From an archaeon (GTDB lineage: Archaea; Asgardarchaeota; Thorarchaeia; Thorarchaeales; Thorarchaeaceae): 64,000 nt of DNA. Positions 1 through 7,915 of the stretch are shown here, in pieces (the stretch's first letter is position 1; every line of letters begins with the position of its first letter). The translations under genes and the position numbers were made by a program. The stretch spans positions 1 to 64,000 of the forward strand of contig JAJRZD010000091.1 in NCBI GenBank assembly GCA_024275415.1. The letters are read 5' to 3'. A model generated the notes under the pieces. The model worked only from the letters and a program-made list of their open reading frames with translations. It had not been told where the DNA came from and made no database searches.

Positions 1-312
1 CACTGAACGATACTGTGTGCCAATGTCATTGCCTTGGCGGTTCATTGTTGTTGGATCATGAACCTCGAAGAAAATCTCCAAGATTTCATCATAGGTCATC
101 GTTTCTGGGTCGAAGGTGATCTGACACACCTCTGCGTGTCCAGTCCTTCCGGTGCAGACCTCATCATATGTGGGATTTTCACTATGTCCTCCGGCATATC
201 CCGAAACAACCGATTCTACTCCTTCTATGTCTTGGAAGATTGCTTCTATGCACCAAAAGCAACCTCCACCTAGAGTTGCGACTTCCATGTTCAGGAATAT
301 GTTTCGTTCCAT
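1..312 (-). CDS. msrA: Peptide methionine-(S)-S-oxide reductase MsrA, N-terminal part (cut by window edge)
   Basis: The reverse strand reads as the first 104 residues of MsrA, which reduces methionine sulfoxide in oxidised proteins. The active-site motif GGGCFWC is present, with the nucleophilic Cys at about residue 18, followed by the family signatures VSGYAGG and [12 protein letters not shown]. The frame is open to base 1, so the C-terminal part lies outside the window. Two starts are possible: ATG at 312 and ATG at 288. Neither has a strong ribosome site, and the 288 start gives the usual short N-terminus before GGGCFWC. The gene is transcribed in the same direction as the corrinoid protein upstream of it. 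Recognition is by sequence pattern and is secure. Confidence 0.9.
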   Translation of the reverse strand, partial: MERNIFLNMEVATLGGGCFWCIEAIFQDIEGVESVVSGYAGGHSENPTYDEVCTGRTGHAEVCQITFDPETMTYDEILEIFFEVHDPTTMNRQGNDIGTQYRSV

Positions 313-361
313 TTCAATTATTGTCTAGCGGAATTGACCTCGATGGACAGTTCTCACTGGT

Positions 362-988
362 CTACTCTAATAAATCCCTGATTTTCCTCACACCTTCCAT
401 TGCGTCTGCCCCATAGTCATCTGCACCGAACTCCTTTGCCAACTCAAGAGATAATGGAGCTCCTCCTACTATGAGCTTTACATTGTTCCTGATGTTTTCC
501 TTCGTGAGGGATTCATGAACAGTTGCTATCTCATTCATGGTCGTTGTTAGAAGGCTGCTTAGTCCTATGACCTTGGCACCGTGATCCTTTGCTGAACCGA
601 CTATCTTCTCCGCAGGACAATCAACCCCTAGATCAATCACATCGATTCCAGCAGAAACTAGCATGGAATTGAGTATATTCTTGCCTATATCATGGTTATC
701 GCCCTTAACTGTAGCCAGTATCACAGGACCCTTCCTACCGCCCCCAGTGGCAGTCAGATGGGGCTTCAGTATCTCGAAGGCATCTTTCATCGTTTCCCCT
801 GCAAGGACGAGTTCTGTCAAGAAATACTCGCCACTCTCATATCGCTTTCCAATCAGATCCATCCCTCTTGTCAGTGCGTCTAATACGTCCTGAGGATCCA
901 CATGCGATTCTAAGGATGATCGTACTTGACCGACAAGATTATCGCTGTCCAACTCAAGGAGTAACTGTGTGATTCTCTCGAGTGCCAT
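362..988 (-). CDS. Methyltransferase-cognate corrinoid protein (MtbC/MttC-like B12-binding protein)
   Basis: This 208-residue protein has the full architecture of methyltransferase corrinoid proteins: an N-terminal helical cap (about residues 1-85) and a cobalamin-binding Rossmann domain (about 88-208). The cobalt ligand motif GDNHDIGKNI is present with His99, followed by VIDLGVDCP and GLSSLLTTT. Such proteins carry a methyl group between a substrate-specific methyltransferase and a second acceptor methyltransferase. No partner methyltransferase (MtaB, MtbB, MttB or MtrH type) is seen nearby, so the methyl donor is unknown. The ATG at 988 has GAGGACT seven bases upstream. Family assignment is firm; substrate is not inferable. 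Confidence 0.88.
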   Translation of the reverse strand: MALERITQLLLELDSDNLVGQVRSSLESHVDPQDVLDALTRGMDLIGKRYESGEYFLTELVLAGETMKDAFEILKPHLTATGGGRKGPVILATVKGDNHDIGKNILNSMLVSAGIDVIDLGVDCPAEKIVGSAKDHGAKVIGLSSLLTTTMNEIATVHESLTKENIRNNVKLIVGGAPLSLELAKEFGADDYGADAMEGVRKIRDLLE

Positions 989-1119
989 CGTAAGTCCTCA
1001 TCTTCCTAATGAAACACCATGACATATTATTCTTCTTTATCACCACATGGCTTTCACTCGGCATTGGAGAGCCATGAGGTCTTTAGGTTCTGCGAGAATG
1101 GTGATGTGAGGACACTTTC

Positions 1120-1407
1120 ATGGCATCCAAATATGAATACGAGCGCCGTCTACAAATCAAGCATTTCTTTGACGACCGAGAAACTGGAGCGAAGAGAAGA
1201 ACCTGGTTGGAGGTTCAGCTGAGCAATCCCAAGAAATCCCCAGAAGGCTGGGTCAATGATGGGAAAATACGGATCACTCTTGGTGAGAACCGCGACATCA
1301 AGGGCTCGTTTCTTCTGAATATCGAAGAGGCATCCCGGCTGATCAAATCCTTGGAGATAGCGATTGAGGATCATGAACGAGAGAAAGCTGGACTTTGGAG
1401 AAACTGA
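1120..1407 (+). CDS. Small conserved-looking protein of unknown function
   Basis: A 95-residue, charged, soluble protein with no recognised domain. The N-terminal half is basic, with an Arg/Lys-rich stretch near residues 10-30. The C-terminal half reads as beta strands (KIRITLGE, GSFLLNI) followed by an amphipathic helix (EEASRLIKSLEIAIEDHE). This layout resembles small nucleic-acid-binding or regulatory proteins, but that is inference. The ATG at 1120 follows a GAGGA ribosome site about seven bases away. It is divergent from the corrinoid protein gene and convergent with the membrane protein gene at 1511-2158. The downstream spacer has a run of seven T at about 1450, a likely terminator. Confidence 0.6.
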   Translation: MASKYEYERRLQIKHFFDDRETGAKRRTWLEVQLSNPKKSPEGWVNDGKIRITLGENRDIKGSFLLNIEEASRLIKSLEIAIEDHEREKAGLWRN

Positions 1408-1510
1408 CCTTATCTTCTTTTCTTTCTTATAATGGCACAGCATAATGTGCCTTTTTTTTGTCAGTGCTGTCTTGACATTGACGCAAGACAACAACTGGAA
1501 GTGAAATAGT

Positions 1511-2158
1511 CTAGATTTTGGTCTTTGCCTCGTCTATCCATGTTTTCACTTTTTCAAGTGTGAACTCATAACCTGCAGGGACTTCTACATCGCCCTTCTC
1601 GACACTCTTCTGAATCCGTGCTAAAAGGTCTGCTGGATTGAACTCTGCAAGTTTCCTCAACTCCCTTATTCCCGTTGCAAAAACAATCGCTTCGGCATCT
1701 TCTTCAGAAACTGAATCGAGCCATGCGAACTGGCTCATAGCTATCCATCTTTCTGCCTGCCTTGTTGTCACTCCACACACTTCTTTCACCTTGGAGGGAA
1801 GTGCGCCCCTCAAGTCCGATACAGTGCTTATCCCTGCGTCACGTAGCATCTTTCCATAGGATGGACCGATTCCCTCGATTGTTTCTACTGGAAGAGTACT
1901 TAGGGGTGCCTCAGGAACTTCGACTTCTGGTACATATTCTTCCTCATGGGTTTCTGGCGTTTCGTCCAGCAGATCCTCGAGATCGATGAAGTCCTCATAC
2001 ATCAGATAGACAATGATAGGAATAGCCATAGCGATACCAAGCAGTATCAAGGAAATGGTTTGGTCGATTCGCCAAGAGATGAGAGATACGATTCCAACTA
2101 TTGCACCTATAACGATTGCGATTAGGAATTTCCGGTTTGCGGTCATTTCGAAGCTCAT
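1511..2158 (-). CDS. Membrane protein with C-terminal helix-hairpin-helix (DUF4332-like) domain
   Basis: A 215-residue protein. Two transmembrane helices lie at about residues 9-50 (FLIAIVIGAIVGIVSLI and SLILLGIAMAIPIIVYLM). An acidic linker rich in Glu and Asp follows (about 53-95), then a helix-hairpin-helix module starting with ETIEGIGPSYGKML. The motif EGIGPxYxxxLxxAGI is typical of DUF4332 and related HhH proteins, which bind DNA or mediate protein contacts. The two-helix anchor would place the module in the cytoplasm near the membrane. ATG at 2158 has AAAGGTGG upstream. The specific role is unknown. Confidence 0.75.
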   Translation of the reverse strand: MSFEMTANRKFLIAIVIGAIVGIVSLISWRIDQTISLILLGIAMAIPIIVYLMYEDFIDLEDLLDETPETHEEEYVPEVEVPEAPLSTLPVETIEGIGPSYGKMLRDAGISTVSDLRGALPSKVKEVCGVTTRQAERWIAMSQFAWLDSVSEEDAEAIVFATGIRELRKLAEFNPADLLARIQKSVEKGDVEVPAGYEFTLEKVKTWIDEAKTKI

Positions 2159-2309
2159 ATTGTACCACCTTTCTCTCAGATGATTATCATCTCTACAGTG
2201 TACCTATTCATTGTTATTACTTGTTTGTTCCAATATGCCTAGACTAGTATTATCACGTCGTACTTCATAATACGCGCCAAATCTCATTGGATATTTGATT
2301 TTCAGATAG

Positions 2310-2675
2310 TCAAAGACTTCCCGGTATTTCATCGTTAGGCATTTGCTGAGGCTCTGATAGAGATGATTCATCGTCCCCTACAAGTGAAATGTTCTTTTTC
2401 TCTGAATCATCTTGGTGAATTCGGATCATCGAGGTCCATCCAATGGGGATGATACTTGAGTGGATGGGACGCCTCGGCCCCACGATAAAGAAGTCTTCGC
2501 CAACATAGATGATCCGTACACCTTGTGTTTCAGCACGCATTTGTTCATTGTCATTGATATTCCCGTATGCATTTGAACAGAGGAATACGTCTACGATTAC
2601 CTCTGAGTCTGCAAGGAATTTCAGCATCTGATGCCAGTCCTTGCCATATTGTAGCACATCAATTGTAGCAGTCAT
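2310..2675 (-). CDS. Unknown 121-residue protein
   Basis: The frame is open back to 2831, but the ATG at 2675 is preferred because GAGGAAGC lies about seven bases upstream and the extra N-terminal 52 residues look non-coding. The protein begins MTATIDVLQYGKDW and contains a predicted alternating beta/alpha segment (EVIVDVFLCSNAYGN, GVRIIYVGEDFFIVGP) followed by a polar, acidic tail. No family is recognised. It is divergent from the DUF2769-like gene at 2871, and the spacer between them holds the palindrome at 2839-2856, so the two may share regulation. Confidence 0.5.
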   Translation of the reverse strand: MTATIDVLQYGKDWHQMLKFLADSEVIVDVFLCSNAYGNINDNEQMRAETQGVRIIYVGEDFFIVGPRRPIHSSIIPIGWTSMIRIHQDDSEKKNISLVGDDESSLSEPQQMPNDEIPGSL

Positions 2676-2838
2676 CGATGCTTCCTCGGCGCCAATTGGT
2701 TTCCATTGATGATTTAGAAGTGAACTAATAAAAACCAAATAAACTAGGATATCCCTGCCCACGTCGCGCTCACACGGCAGGACTTGCCTATTTGGTGCAT
2801 TGGACAAAGACTTATTGAACGATTCCTGCATTGCATAC

Positions 2839-2856
2839 TGACCGAAGGTTCGGTCA
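2839..2856. promoter_or_regulatory. Perfect 18-bp palindrome, TetR-type operator candidate
   Basis: TGACCGAAGGTTCGGTCA is a perfect inverted repeat: two 8-base arms with a 2-base centre. Arms built on TGACCG/CGGTCA are typical of TetR-family operators. It lies in the divergent spacer between the starts at 2675 (minus) and 2871 (plus), 15 bases before the plus-strand start codon. No TetR gene is present in the window, so the regulator would be encoded elsewhere. Confidence 0.6.
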
Positions 2857-2870
2857 TCGAGTGGGATCTA

Positions 2871-3125
2871 ATGCCAAAACCAGTTGCTGACAACGACGAG
2901 AATATGGCTATCTGCCGTCAATTCTGTGGCCCGTGTCCATCTTTCAAGCCAAACGAGCTTAACAAAGTCCCGCCACATGCACTATTTTGCGCACGTGGCC
3001 CGTCCACTAAGCCCGCTGAGGAAATCACCGATAAGGGGTGTAGTTGCTTTAGCTGCCCTGTATATCGAGATCATGAGCTTCAAGGTGGTTGGTTCTGTAT
3101 TCATGGGATTGAAGGTAGAAAGTAG
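2871..3125 (+). CDS. Cys-rich DUF2769-like protein
   Basis: An 84-residue protein from the ATG at 2871. The frame is open upstream to 2784, but that extension would run across the palindrome and reads as non-coding. It has the Cys pattern of DUF2769: CRQFCGPCPSF, then LFCARG, then GCSCFSCPVY, and finally GWFCIHG, giving about nine cysteines that could bind zinc or an Fe-S cluster. DUF2769 proteins are common in anaerobic archaea and have no established function. A purine-rich GTGGGA lies just upstream. The palindromic operator overlaps the presumed leader. Confidence 0.65.
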   Translation: MPKPVADNDENMAICRQFCGPCPSFKPNELNKVPPHALFCARGPSTKPAEEITDKGCSCFSCPVYRDHELQGGWFCIHGIEGRK

Positions 3126-3206
3126 TGCAACAACGATGAAGTGCCACATCAGTGGATTGGACAATACATCCGTCTGTGTAGCACTCTTCCCTTTCTTTTT
3201 TGCAGA

Positions 3207-3371
3207 CTATCTATAGAACAAGACCATCAATAAGAGAAGGAGTGGCCCAATCACCCAAAGAAGGAACAATAGCAGATTCCCTGTCATAGTCCCTTGATAC
3301 TTGCAGAACGGACACAGGTACTCAGGCTGACCTTGCTGTATCGACACGACAATCGGTTCCTCGTCTCTCAT
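3207..3371 (-). CDS. 54-residue zinc-ribbon-like, single-pass membrane protein
   Basis: A small gene found by reading the reverse strand. The protein begins MRDEEPIVVSIQQ, has a CxxC pair (YLCPFCKYQG, residues 20 and 23), then one strongly hydrophobic helix (about residues 33-52, NLLLFLLWVIGPLLLLLMV) and ends FYR. The ATG at 3371 is preceded by AGGAAGGATAGGTGAAT, which holds both GGAAGG and the archaeal GGTGA signal. A single CxxC could form half a zinc site, completed by dimerisation. It resembles LITAF-like or tail-anchored zinc-ribbon proteins only in layout. Function unknown. Confidence 0.65.
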   Translation of the reverse strand: MRDEEPIVVSIQQGQPEYLCPFCKYQGTMTGNLLLFLLWVIGPLLLLLMVLFYR

Positions 3372-3447
3372 ATTCACCTATCCTTCCTCTCCATCGAACG
3401 ATATTATCTTTCGGATATGTCCGTGTCGATGGACTGGTGGACTAATT

Positions 3448-3780
3448 TCATCTTTTTTCGTGCATTTGGTGACGTACCCAATCAAGAGGAGCTCGAAGCA
3501 GTAGCCGTGGTCCTGAAAAGCGCATCACCCTTTTGATGTGGTCACGCATCTCTGGACGATAGCAATGCTTCGCACATTTCCTGCAAGTAGGTTTTTTTTC
3601 CCCATATTCGCAGTGATCAAGCCTATGATGCGAATATCTGAGCAAGTCTGCACAGCTCAGGCATAAGGTGCCCGGTTCTGATTTGTGTTTTTTTTCACAA
3701 TAGAGCTGAATCATGTTGTGGATGACTTTCTTCTCTTTCGCGATCACTGGTCCGTCCTTGGGCTCGAGATTTTCGCTCAT
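3448..3780 (-). CDS. Nitrous oxide-stimulated promoter family protein (YgbA-like)
   Basis: A 110-residue protein from the ATG at 3780; the longer frame starts with GTG at 3849 and adds 23 atypical residues. The conserved Cys framework of this family is present: YCEKKH, LCLSCADLL, HCEYGEKKPTC, then KCAKHCYRPEMR and VMRFSGPRLL. In enteric bacteria the family is induced under nitrosative stress, but its molecular role is not established. The many Cys/His suggest metal binding. The upstream leader (3781-4003) can fold into the structure noted at 3858-3936. Family call is by motif order. Confidence 0.8.
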   Translation of the reverse strand: MSENLEPKDGPVIAKEKKVIHNMIQLYCEKKHKSEPGTLCLSCADLLRYSHHRLDHCEYGEKKPTCRKCAKHCYRPEMRDHIKRVMRFSGPRLLLRAPLDWVRHQMHEKR

Positions 3781-3857
3781 CAGTACCAAGGATAAGAGTG
3801 AATTCACAACGATATTAACCCGTGTCTGCTGGCAAAAAGTAAGTTTCACAGCAAGCC

Positions 3858-3936
3858 GGTGGGAGCCAGCAGAGAGTCATTAGGTGTGGTACATTGGTAG
3901 GTGCGTACCATGACAATCCCCGCAAGCGGGCCCACC
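3858..3936 (-). ncRNA. Candidate structured RNA or 5' leader element
   Basis: Read on the minus strand, an outer stem GGTGGG (3936-3931) pairs with CCCACC (3863-3858). It encloses CCCGC-TT-GCGGG and a second hairpin with GGTAC/GTACC arms around a 12-base loop. The element lies in the gap between the regulator gene ending at 4004 and the YgbA-like start at 3780, so it could be a leader of the latter. It has no T-loop or anticodon arm, so it is not a tRNA. No known RNA family was recognised. Confidence 0.35.
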
Positions 3937-4003
3937 AAGACATACCAGTATGGTGTATTTGCTAAATGTTTTCTTCCCGAAATCCCTTATCCGTCCATTC
4001 ATA

Positions 4004-5239
4004 TTATCTTACTACGGCCAATGGCTGGTTGAGCAGATAGTCACTATCAGCTCTCCACTCATCATCTACGAAGTTCTCATGATAGAAGAAATATGTTCTT
4101 GATGCATCGAGTTGGAGTTGGAACACGCTGATTTCTTGGGCATGATTCCAGATTAACTCTGAAAGATCTGGGGCAACTGACGGTGGGGTTGTGCTATAAA
4201 TCAGAAATGTTCTTGTATCAGAAAAGACAGCGGTTTCGAATGGTAGCATTCCAGATTGAATGAAATGATGCAATGTGGTCGGCGTTAGTCCAGATTTCTT
4301 TTTGAACACACCATAAATCAGCTGAGGGTATGTGAGGTCGAATACCTGTCTATCGTAGTATAGGCGGTTTCTAGTGACGATATGTTCTCTGAGTCGTGAA
4401 ACTCTCCGCGACAATGTAGTGGCGTCCTTCTTGAAGTCTTCCGGCAACCGTGGGTTCTTGGCATACATCTCGCTTATCTTTGTCAGAACAGGTTTTGAGT
4501 TGATTGTAAGTTCCCTTAGGAGTTGCATGTCCAATTTATCGAACTGATATCTTTTCTTCGGCTGGATTTCGTGGATTTCGAAGTCGCCACTCGTGTCTAC
4601 AGACATTGTCCAGCTATCCTCAAGGTCGCTGGATTCCCTGACCGTTTTCAATTCTTCCCGTGGTCCCACTTGCCAGAGGTCTCTTTTCAGATCCCATCGT
4701 GTGAAGTTGGCATTACAGAGCGAAAAGTGGCGTTCATCAATAACGATGCTGTCGGTGCAAAGTCCCTGCATCTCAATTTCATCATAGAGCTTTCTCATGG
4801 GTGCACTTGCTTCCGGGGGGAGGTCGAACTGGATGTAGAGTGACGCTGATTGCCCATAGGCAGGAACTCGATAATGGGTATAGGGGTGTCTATCACATAT
4901 CGACCGGATCGTATCCAATGCATTCCTATCTGGAATCCCCTTCAAGACGACGTGTTGCCTAACAAGTCCGAGTGAGGTCTGTTGATATACGCCGTTTGCT
5001 TCTGTCTGCAGACGGGCTCCAAGGATCGGATCTTCAATGGTTCGATTGGCCCTGAGAAACCCTTTCTCTTTCATTGCCATTATCCTTGAACGAACTGCCT
5101 CTGATGATAGATTGACCTTGCGACCGATGGACGCATTGCTTTGGAGGGGGTTTTCTTTCAGATTCAAGAATATCTCATAGTCTTTCAGGTCTAGCCCATA
5201 TGCCCTCCAATTTACCATTCTTTTCACTATTCCTCGCAT
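4004..5239 (-). CDS. Large tandem winged-helix (Lrp/AsnC-like) transcriptional regulator
   Basis: A 411-residue protein with two Lrp/AsnC-type winged-helix segments. The first is at about residues 14-70 (LDLKDYEIFLNLKENP, then NASIGRKVNLSSEAVRSRI). A second lies at about 232-290 (FDKLDMQLLRELTINS, then DATTLSRRVSRLRE). Each is followed by a stretch of alternating beta/alpha character that could be a ligand-sensing domain. Single Lrp subunits are about 150 residues, so this looks like a fused double unit. The start may be ATG at 5239 or the Met at residue 8. It probably binds DNA as a pseudo-dimer; its targets are unknown. Confidence 0.75.
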   Translation of the reverse strand: MRGIVKRMVNWRAYGLDLKDYEIFLNLKENPLQSNASIGRKVNLSSEAVRSRIMAMKEKGFLRANRTIEDPILGARLQTEANGVYQQTSLGLVRQHVVLKGIPDRNALDTIRSICDRHPYTHYRVPAYGQSASLYIQFDLPPEASAPMRKLYDEIEMQGLCTDSIVIDERHFSLCNANFTRWDLKRDLWQVGPREELKTVRESSDLEDSWTMSVDTSGDFEIHEIQPKKRYQFDKLDMQLLRELTINSKPVLTKISEMYAKNPRLPEDFKKDATTLSRRVSRLREHIVTRNRLYYDRQVFDLTYPQLIYGVFKKKSGLTPTTLHHFIQSGMLPFETAVFSDTRTFLIYSTTPPSVAPDLSELIWNHAQEISVFQLQLDASRTYFFYHENFVDDEWRADSDYLLNQPLAVVR

Positions 5240-5275
5240 TTATTCCCTGATGCTTTCCCAGAATAGGGTGTTGTT

Positions 5276-5776
5276 TTATGCTACTCTAAAGACTGGATCG
5301 CCTCCACCATCTCCTCCGGGTGGATCGAATACAAGGCTTGCACTGTCCAGAATGACGCTTGGAAATACCATCAATGCCACAACTTCAACTTTGTAGTCAC
5401 CAGCTTCTGTAGCATGATTGAGGAATTCATTATCAATCCGGATATGCTCATACCACGCCAAAACATGGACTCTATAGGTATAAGTCAGTCCCGAAGGTAA
5501 GGTCAGTGAAATGTCATAATAGATTTCGTAATATGCGTAGTAACCCAAATCAAATAACAGAGTCACATGGATGTCATTATCCACGCCTCCTTGATCAAGG
5601 TCACCGTAGTACGCATCATAGATTATGACATTTATATAATCTGAATTCTGAGTGTAGGCACTGGCTGTTGGCACATTTGAAAATGCAACCAATACAAGCG
5701 CAGTGATGCAAATGAGAAGAACTCGCATATACACTTTCTTACTCGAGTTCTCCGGCCTCCTTTTGACAGCGAGCAT
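5276..5776 (-). CDS. Secreted or surface protein of unknown function
   Basis: The frame is open to 5839, but ATG at 5776 is chosen because a TATA box sits at 5810-5818, which would start transcription near 5788. The protein has a basic N-terminus, then a hydrophobic signal segment (MRVLLICITALVLVAF) ending in an Ala-rich cleavage site (TASA). The mature part, about 130 residues, is rich in Tyr, Asp and beta-strand patterns (YINVIIYDAYYGD, IHVTLLFDLGYYAYYE). It ends in a Gly-rich tail. No family is recognised. It is divergent from the subtilisin gene, with both promoters in the shared spacer. Confidence 0.65.
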   Translation of the reverse strand: MLAVKRRPENSSKKVYMRVLLICITALVLVAFSNVPTASAYTQNSDYINVIIYDAYYGDLDQGGVDNDIHVTLLFDLGYYAYYEIYYDISLTLPSGLTYTYRVHVLAWYEHIRIDNEFLNHATEAGDYKVEVVALMVFPSVILDSASLVFDPPGGDGGGDPVFRVA

Positions 5777-5809
5777 TACAACCAACTCTATGCCAATATT
5801 CCAAGAAGC

Positions 5810-5818
5810 TATATATAT
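5810..5818 (-). promoter_or_regulatory. TATA box for the secreted protein gene
   Basis: TATATATAT lies about 26 bases before an expected transcription start near 5788 and about 34-42 bases before the ATG at 5776, which is the usual archaeal spacing. Confidence 0.6.
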
Positions 5819-5859
5819 TCCTTGTGGGAAGTCATGCATGCAAGAATGACTGGAAGGAC

Positions 5860-5915
5860 TTATATACCATATTGTAATAAATGCAACCTCGATTCCTAGG
5901 CATTTTCTAGGAATC
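5860..5915 (+). promoter_or_regulatory. Subtilisin promoter: TATA box plus 9-7-9 inverted repeat
   Basis: A TATA box (TTATATAC, 5860-5867) predicts transcription start near 5890. A perfect inverted repeat begins there: arm GATTCCTAG (5891-5899), 7-base spacer, arm CTAGGAATC (5907-5915). It could be a repressor site at the start point, or a hairpin at the 5' end of the mRNA. Confidence 0.55.
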
Positions 5916-5957
5916 TAGCCCGGTATTCGCGTGGACCGGGTACGTGGTGAATCGAAA

Positions 5958-7799
5958 ATGAAAAGACGAGAGAGATTGATGCTCGTTAGTGCAATGATAT
6001 TGCCCTTGTTATGTCTTGGAGCCTTCACAGCTCCCGCAAGTGCAGTACCATTGAGCGGGCAAAATTACTTAGATGTAATCATCTTCTTCAATCCTGGCAT
6101 CACTGTCAATTTACAGGATGTTACAGTAACTCACGAATACACGGCATTGAATGGTATAGCAGCCAGAATCCCTGAATCCATGTACAGCGTTCTTGAAAAC
6201 TCGTGGTTTGTAGATTCAATATCACTTGACTCTGTACATACCATGTCACAGGACACACTTGATTGGGGTGTCGATGATGTGAACGCAGAACGTGTCTGGG
6301 GCGGTGCTGAGGATGCCGTAGATGTTGTGGCAGGCAATGTTGCAGGCAATGGTGTCAAAGTGGCTATTATTGACACTGGTATTGACTATACGCACCCAGA
6401 GTTGGATGGGGTATATGCGGGTGGTTATGACTTTGTAAACGGTGACAATGATCCAAAGGATGACAATGGACATGGAACCCATGTTGCTGGAATCGTTGCC
6501 GCTGAGGACAATGGTGTAGGTGTGATTGGTGTCGCACCACAGGCATCGATATATGCCCTCAAAGTTCTCAACGCACAGGGTTCTGGTTACACTAGTGACA
6601 TTATTGCAGCTGTTGATTGGTCTGTTAACAATAACATGGATGTCATATCCATGAGCCTTGGTGGTGGAGGTTATGACTCTGCCTTCGACGCAGCTATTGA
6701 TCGTGCTTACAATGCTGGTATCGTTGTCGTTGCCGCATCTGGAAACGATGGCACTGGAACAATATCCTACCCAGCAGCATATACCAATGCAATTGCTGTA
6801 GGTGCGATTGATGCCAATCACAACCTTGCAAGTTTCAGCAATTGGGGTCCTGAACAAGAGGTCGTGGCTCCAGGCGTGAACATTTACAGCACGATGCCCA
6901 CCTATACTGTGACACTCAACACACTGTATGGATACAGCCAAAACTACGATCAGATGAGTGGCACATCAATGGCAACTCCGATTGTCAGTGGAACCGTTGC
7001 ATTGATTCTGTCAGCCAATCCTTCGCTAACCCCTGCAGAAGTCCGTGACATTCTACACACAACCTCACGAGACCTTGGCGCAGCTGGTTGGGATCAGTCA
7101 TATGGCTGGGGTGCTGTTGAAGCTGAAGCTGCTGTAGCAGCAGCTGGTGGAACTCCTGGTGATAATCCTCCATCATGCACCATCGCAGATCCAGCGGCAG
7201 GTGCTACTGTTTCAGGCACCTATCGAGTGCTTGTTTCAGCAAGTGATGACAACTCAGTTTCCAAGGTAGAGGTCAACATTGATGGAGCTGCATGGATTGA
7301 CATCACAGCTAATTTCGATGGTACATACTACTTCTACGACTGGGACACAACAGCCTACACTGATGGCTCCCACACAGTGAATGCCCGAGCTACTGATTCG
7401 GCCGGTCAGACTGCCACTGACAGCAATGGAGTCACTGTTAACAATGGTGGTGGCGCAGCAGATACCATGCATGTCGCCTCGATTGATATGTGGTATGAAA
7501 CTGTTCGATGGTGGTTCTGGGTCATTGGCTATGATGTCTACATCAAGGTCACTGTACATGATGGACTTAGTACCGCTCTAGCTGGCGTCACTGTCAGCAT
7601 AGATCTGGCATTACCAAGTGGTGGCATTGCGAGTGGCACAGCAGATACTGGAGCTGATGGTACAGTCACATTTGTCTATGAGGCAGCCTCGTACGAAACA
7701 GGTACATATGTTGCCACAGTCACGAATTTGGCGAAAACAGGTTATACCTACGTACCATCTGACAACATAGAAACCTCTGAATCACTTGTAGTTCCTTAG
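5958..7799 (+). CDS. Secreted subtilisin-like serine protease (S8) with C-terminal Ig-like domains
   Basis: A 613-residue secreted protease. ATG at 5958 is chosen over the GTG at 5931 because GGTGA lies seven bases upstream. Residues 1-30 form a signal peptide (ending APASA), followed by a short propeptide-like region. The S8 catalytic residues are Asp139 (IIDTGID), His172 (GHGTHVAG), oxyanion Asn263 (ASGNDG) and Ser337 (GTSMATP). After about residue 405 come an Ig-like domain (SCTIADPAAGATVSG) and a second beta-rich domain starting near 495 and rich in aromatics. The enzyme should degrade extracellular peptides and supply amino acids for ferredoxin-linked oxidation. The C-terminus has no obvious membrane anchor, so it may be released. 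Confidence 0.93.
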   Translation: MKRRERLMLVSAMILPLLCLGAFTAPASAVPLSGQNYLDVIIFFNPGITVNLQDVTVTHEYTALNGIAARIPESMYSVLENSWFVDSISLDSVHTMSQDTLDWGVDDVNAERVWGGAEDAVDVVAGNVAGNGVKVAIIDTGIDYTHPELDGVYAGGYDFVNGDNDPKDDNGHGTHVAGIVAAEDNGVGVIGVAPQASIYALKVLNAQGSGYTSDIIAAVDWSVNNNMDVISMSLGGGGYDSAFDAAIDRAYNAGIVVVAASGNDGTGTISYPAAYTNAIAVGAIDANHNLASFSNWGPEQEVVAPGVNIYSTMPTYTVTLNTLYGYSQNYDQMSGTSMATPIVSGTVALILSANPSLTPAEVRDILHTTSRDLGAAGWDQSYGWGAVEAEAAVAAAGGTPGDNPPSCTIADPAAGATVSGTYRVLVSASDDNSVSKVEVNIDGAAWIDITANFDGTYYFYDWDTTAYTDGSHTVNARATDSAGQTATDSNGVTVNNGGGAADTMHVASIDMWYETVRWWFWVIGYDVYIKVTVHDGLSTALAGVTVSIDLALPSGGIASGTADTGADGTVTFVYEAASYETGTYVATVTNLAKTGYTYVPSDNIETSESLVVP

Positions 7800-7815
7800 T
7801 TCAATCAACCCAATA

Positions 7816-7862
7816 AAGGGAGTGCGGGAATCTTCCTTTGCTCCCTTCCTCCTTCTTTTTTT
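7816..7862 (+). terminator. Likely terminator of the subtilisin gene
   Basis: Arms AAGGGAG (7816-7822) and CTCCCTT (7841-7847) can form a stem and are followed by a pyrimidine tract with seven or more T (about 7855-7862). Archaeal termination depends mainly on the T-run. Confidence 0.5.
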
Positions 7863-7915
7863 CCTCTTTTGTTCCTACAACAATCATTATAGAGCGTAAG
7901 AAGTGTGCTCGTATC

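Noticed and set aside
3858..3936. A tRNA gene
   Set aside because: The stems lack the acceptor 7-bp/T-loop arrangement and no anticodon arm or GTTCAA-type T-loop is present.
6246..6941. A 231-residue frame on the strand opposite the subtilisin gene
   Set aside because: It is the antisense of a real gene, with atypical Cys/His/Ser composition and no ribosome site.
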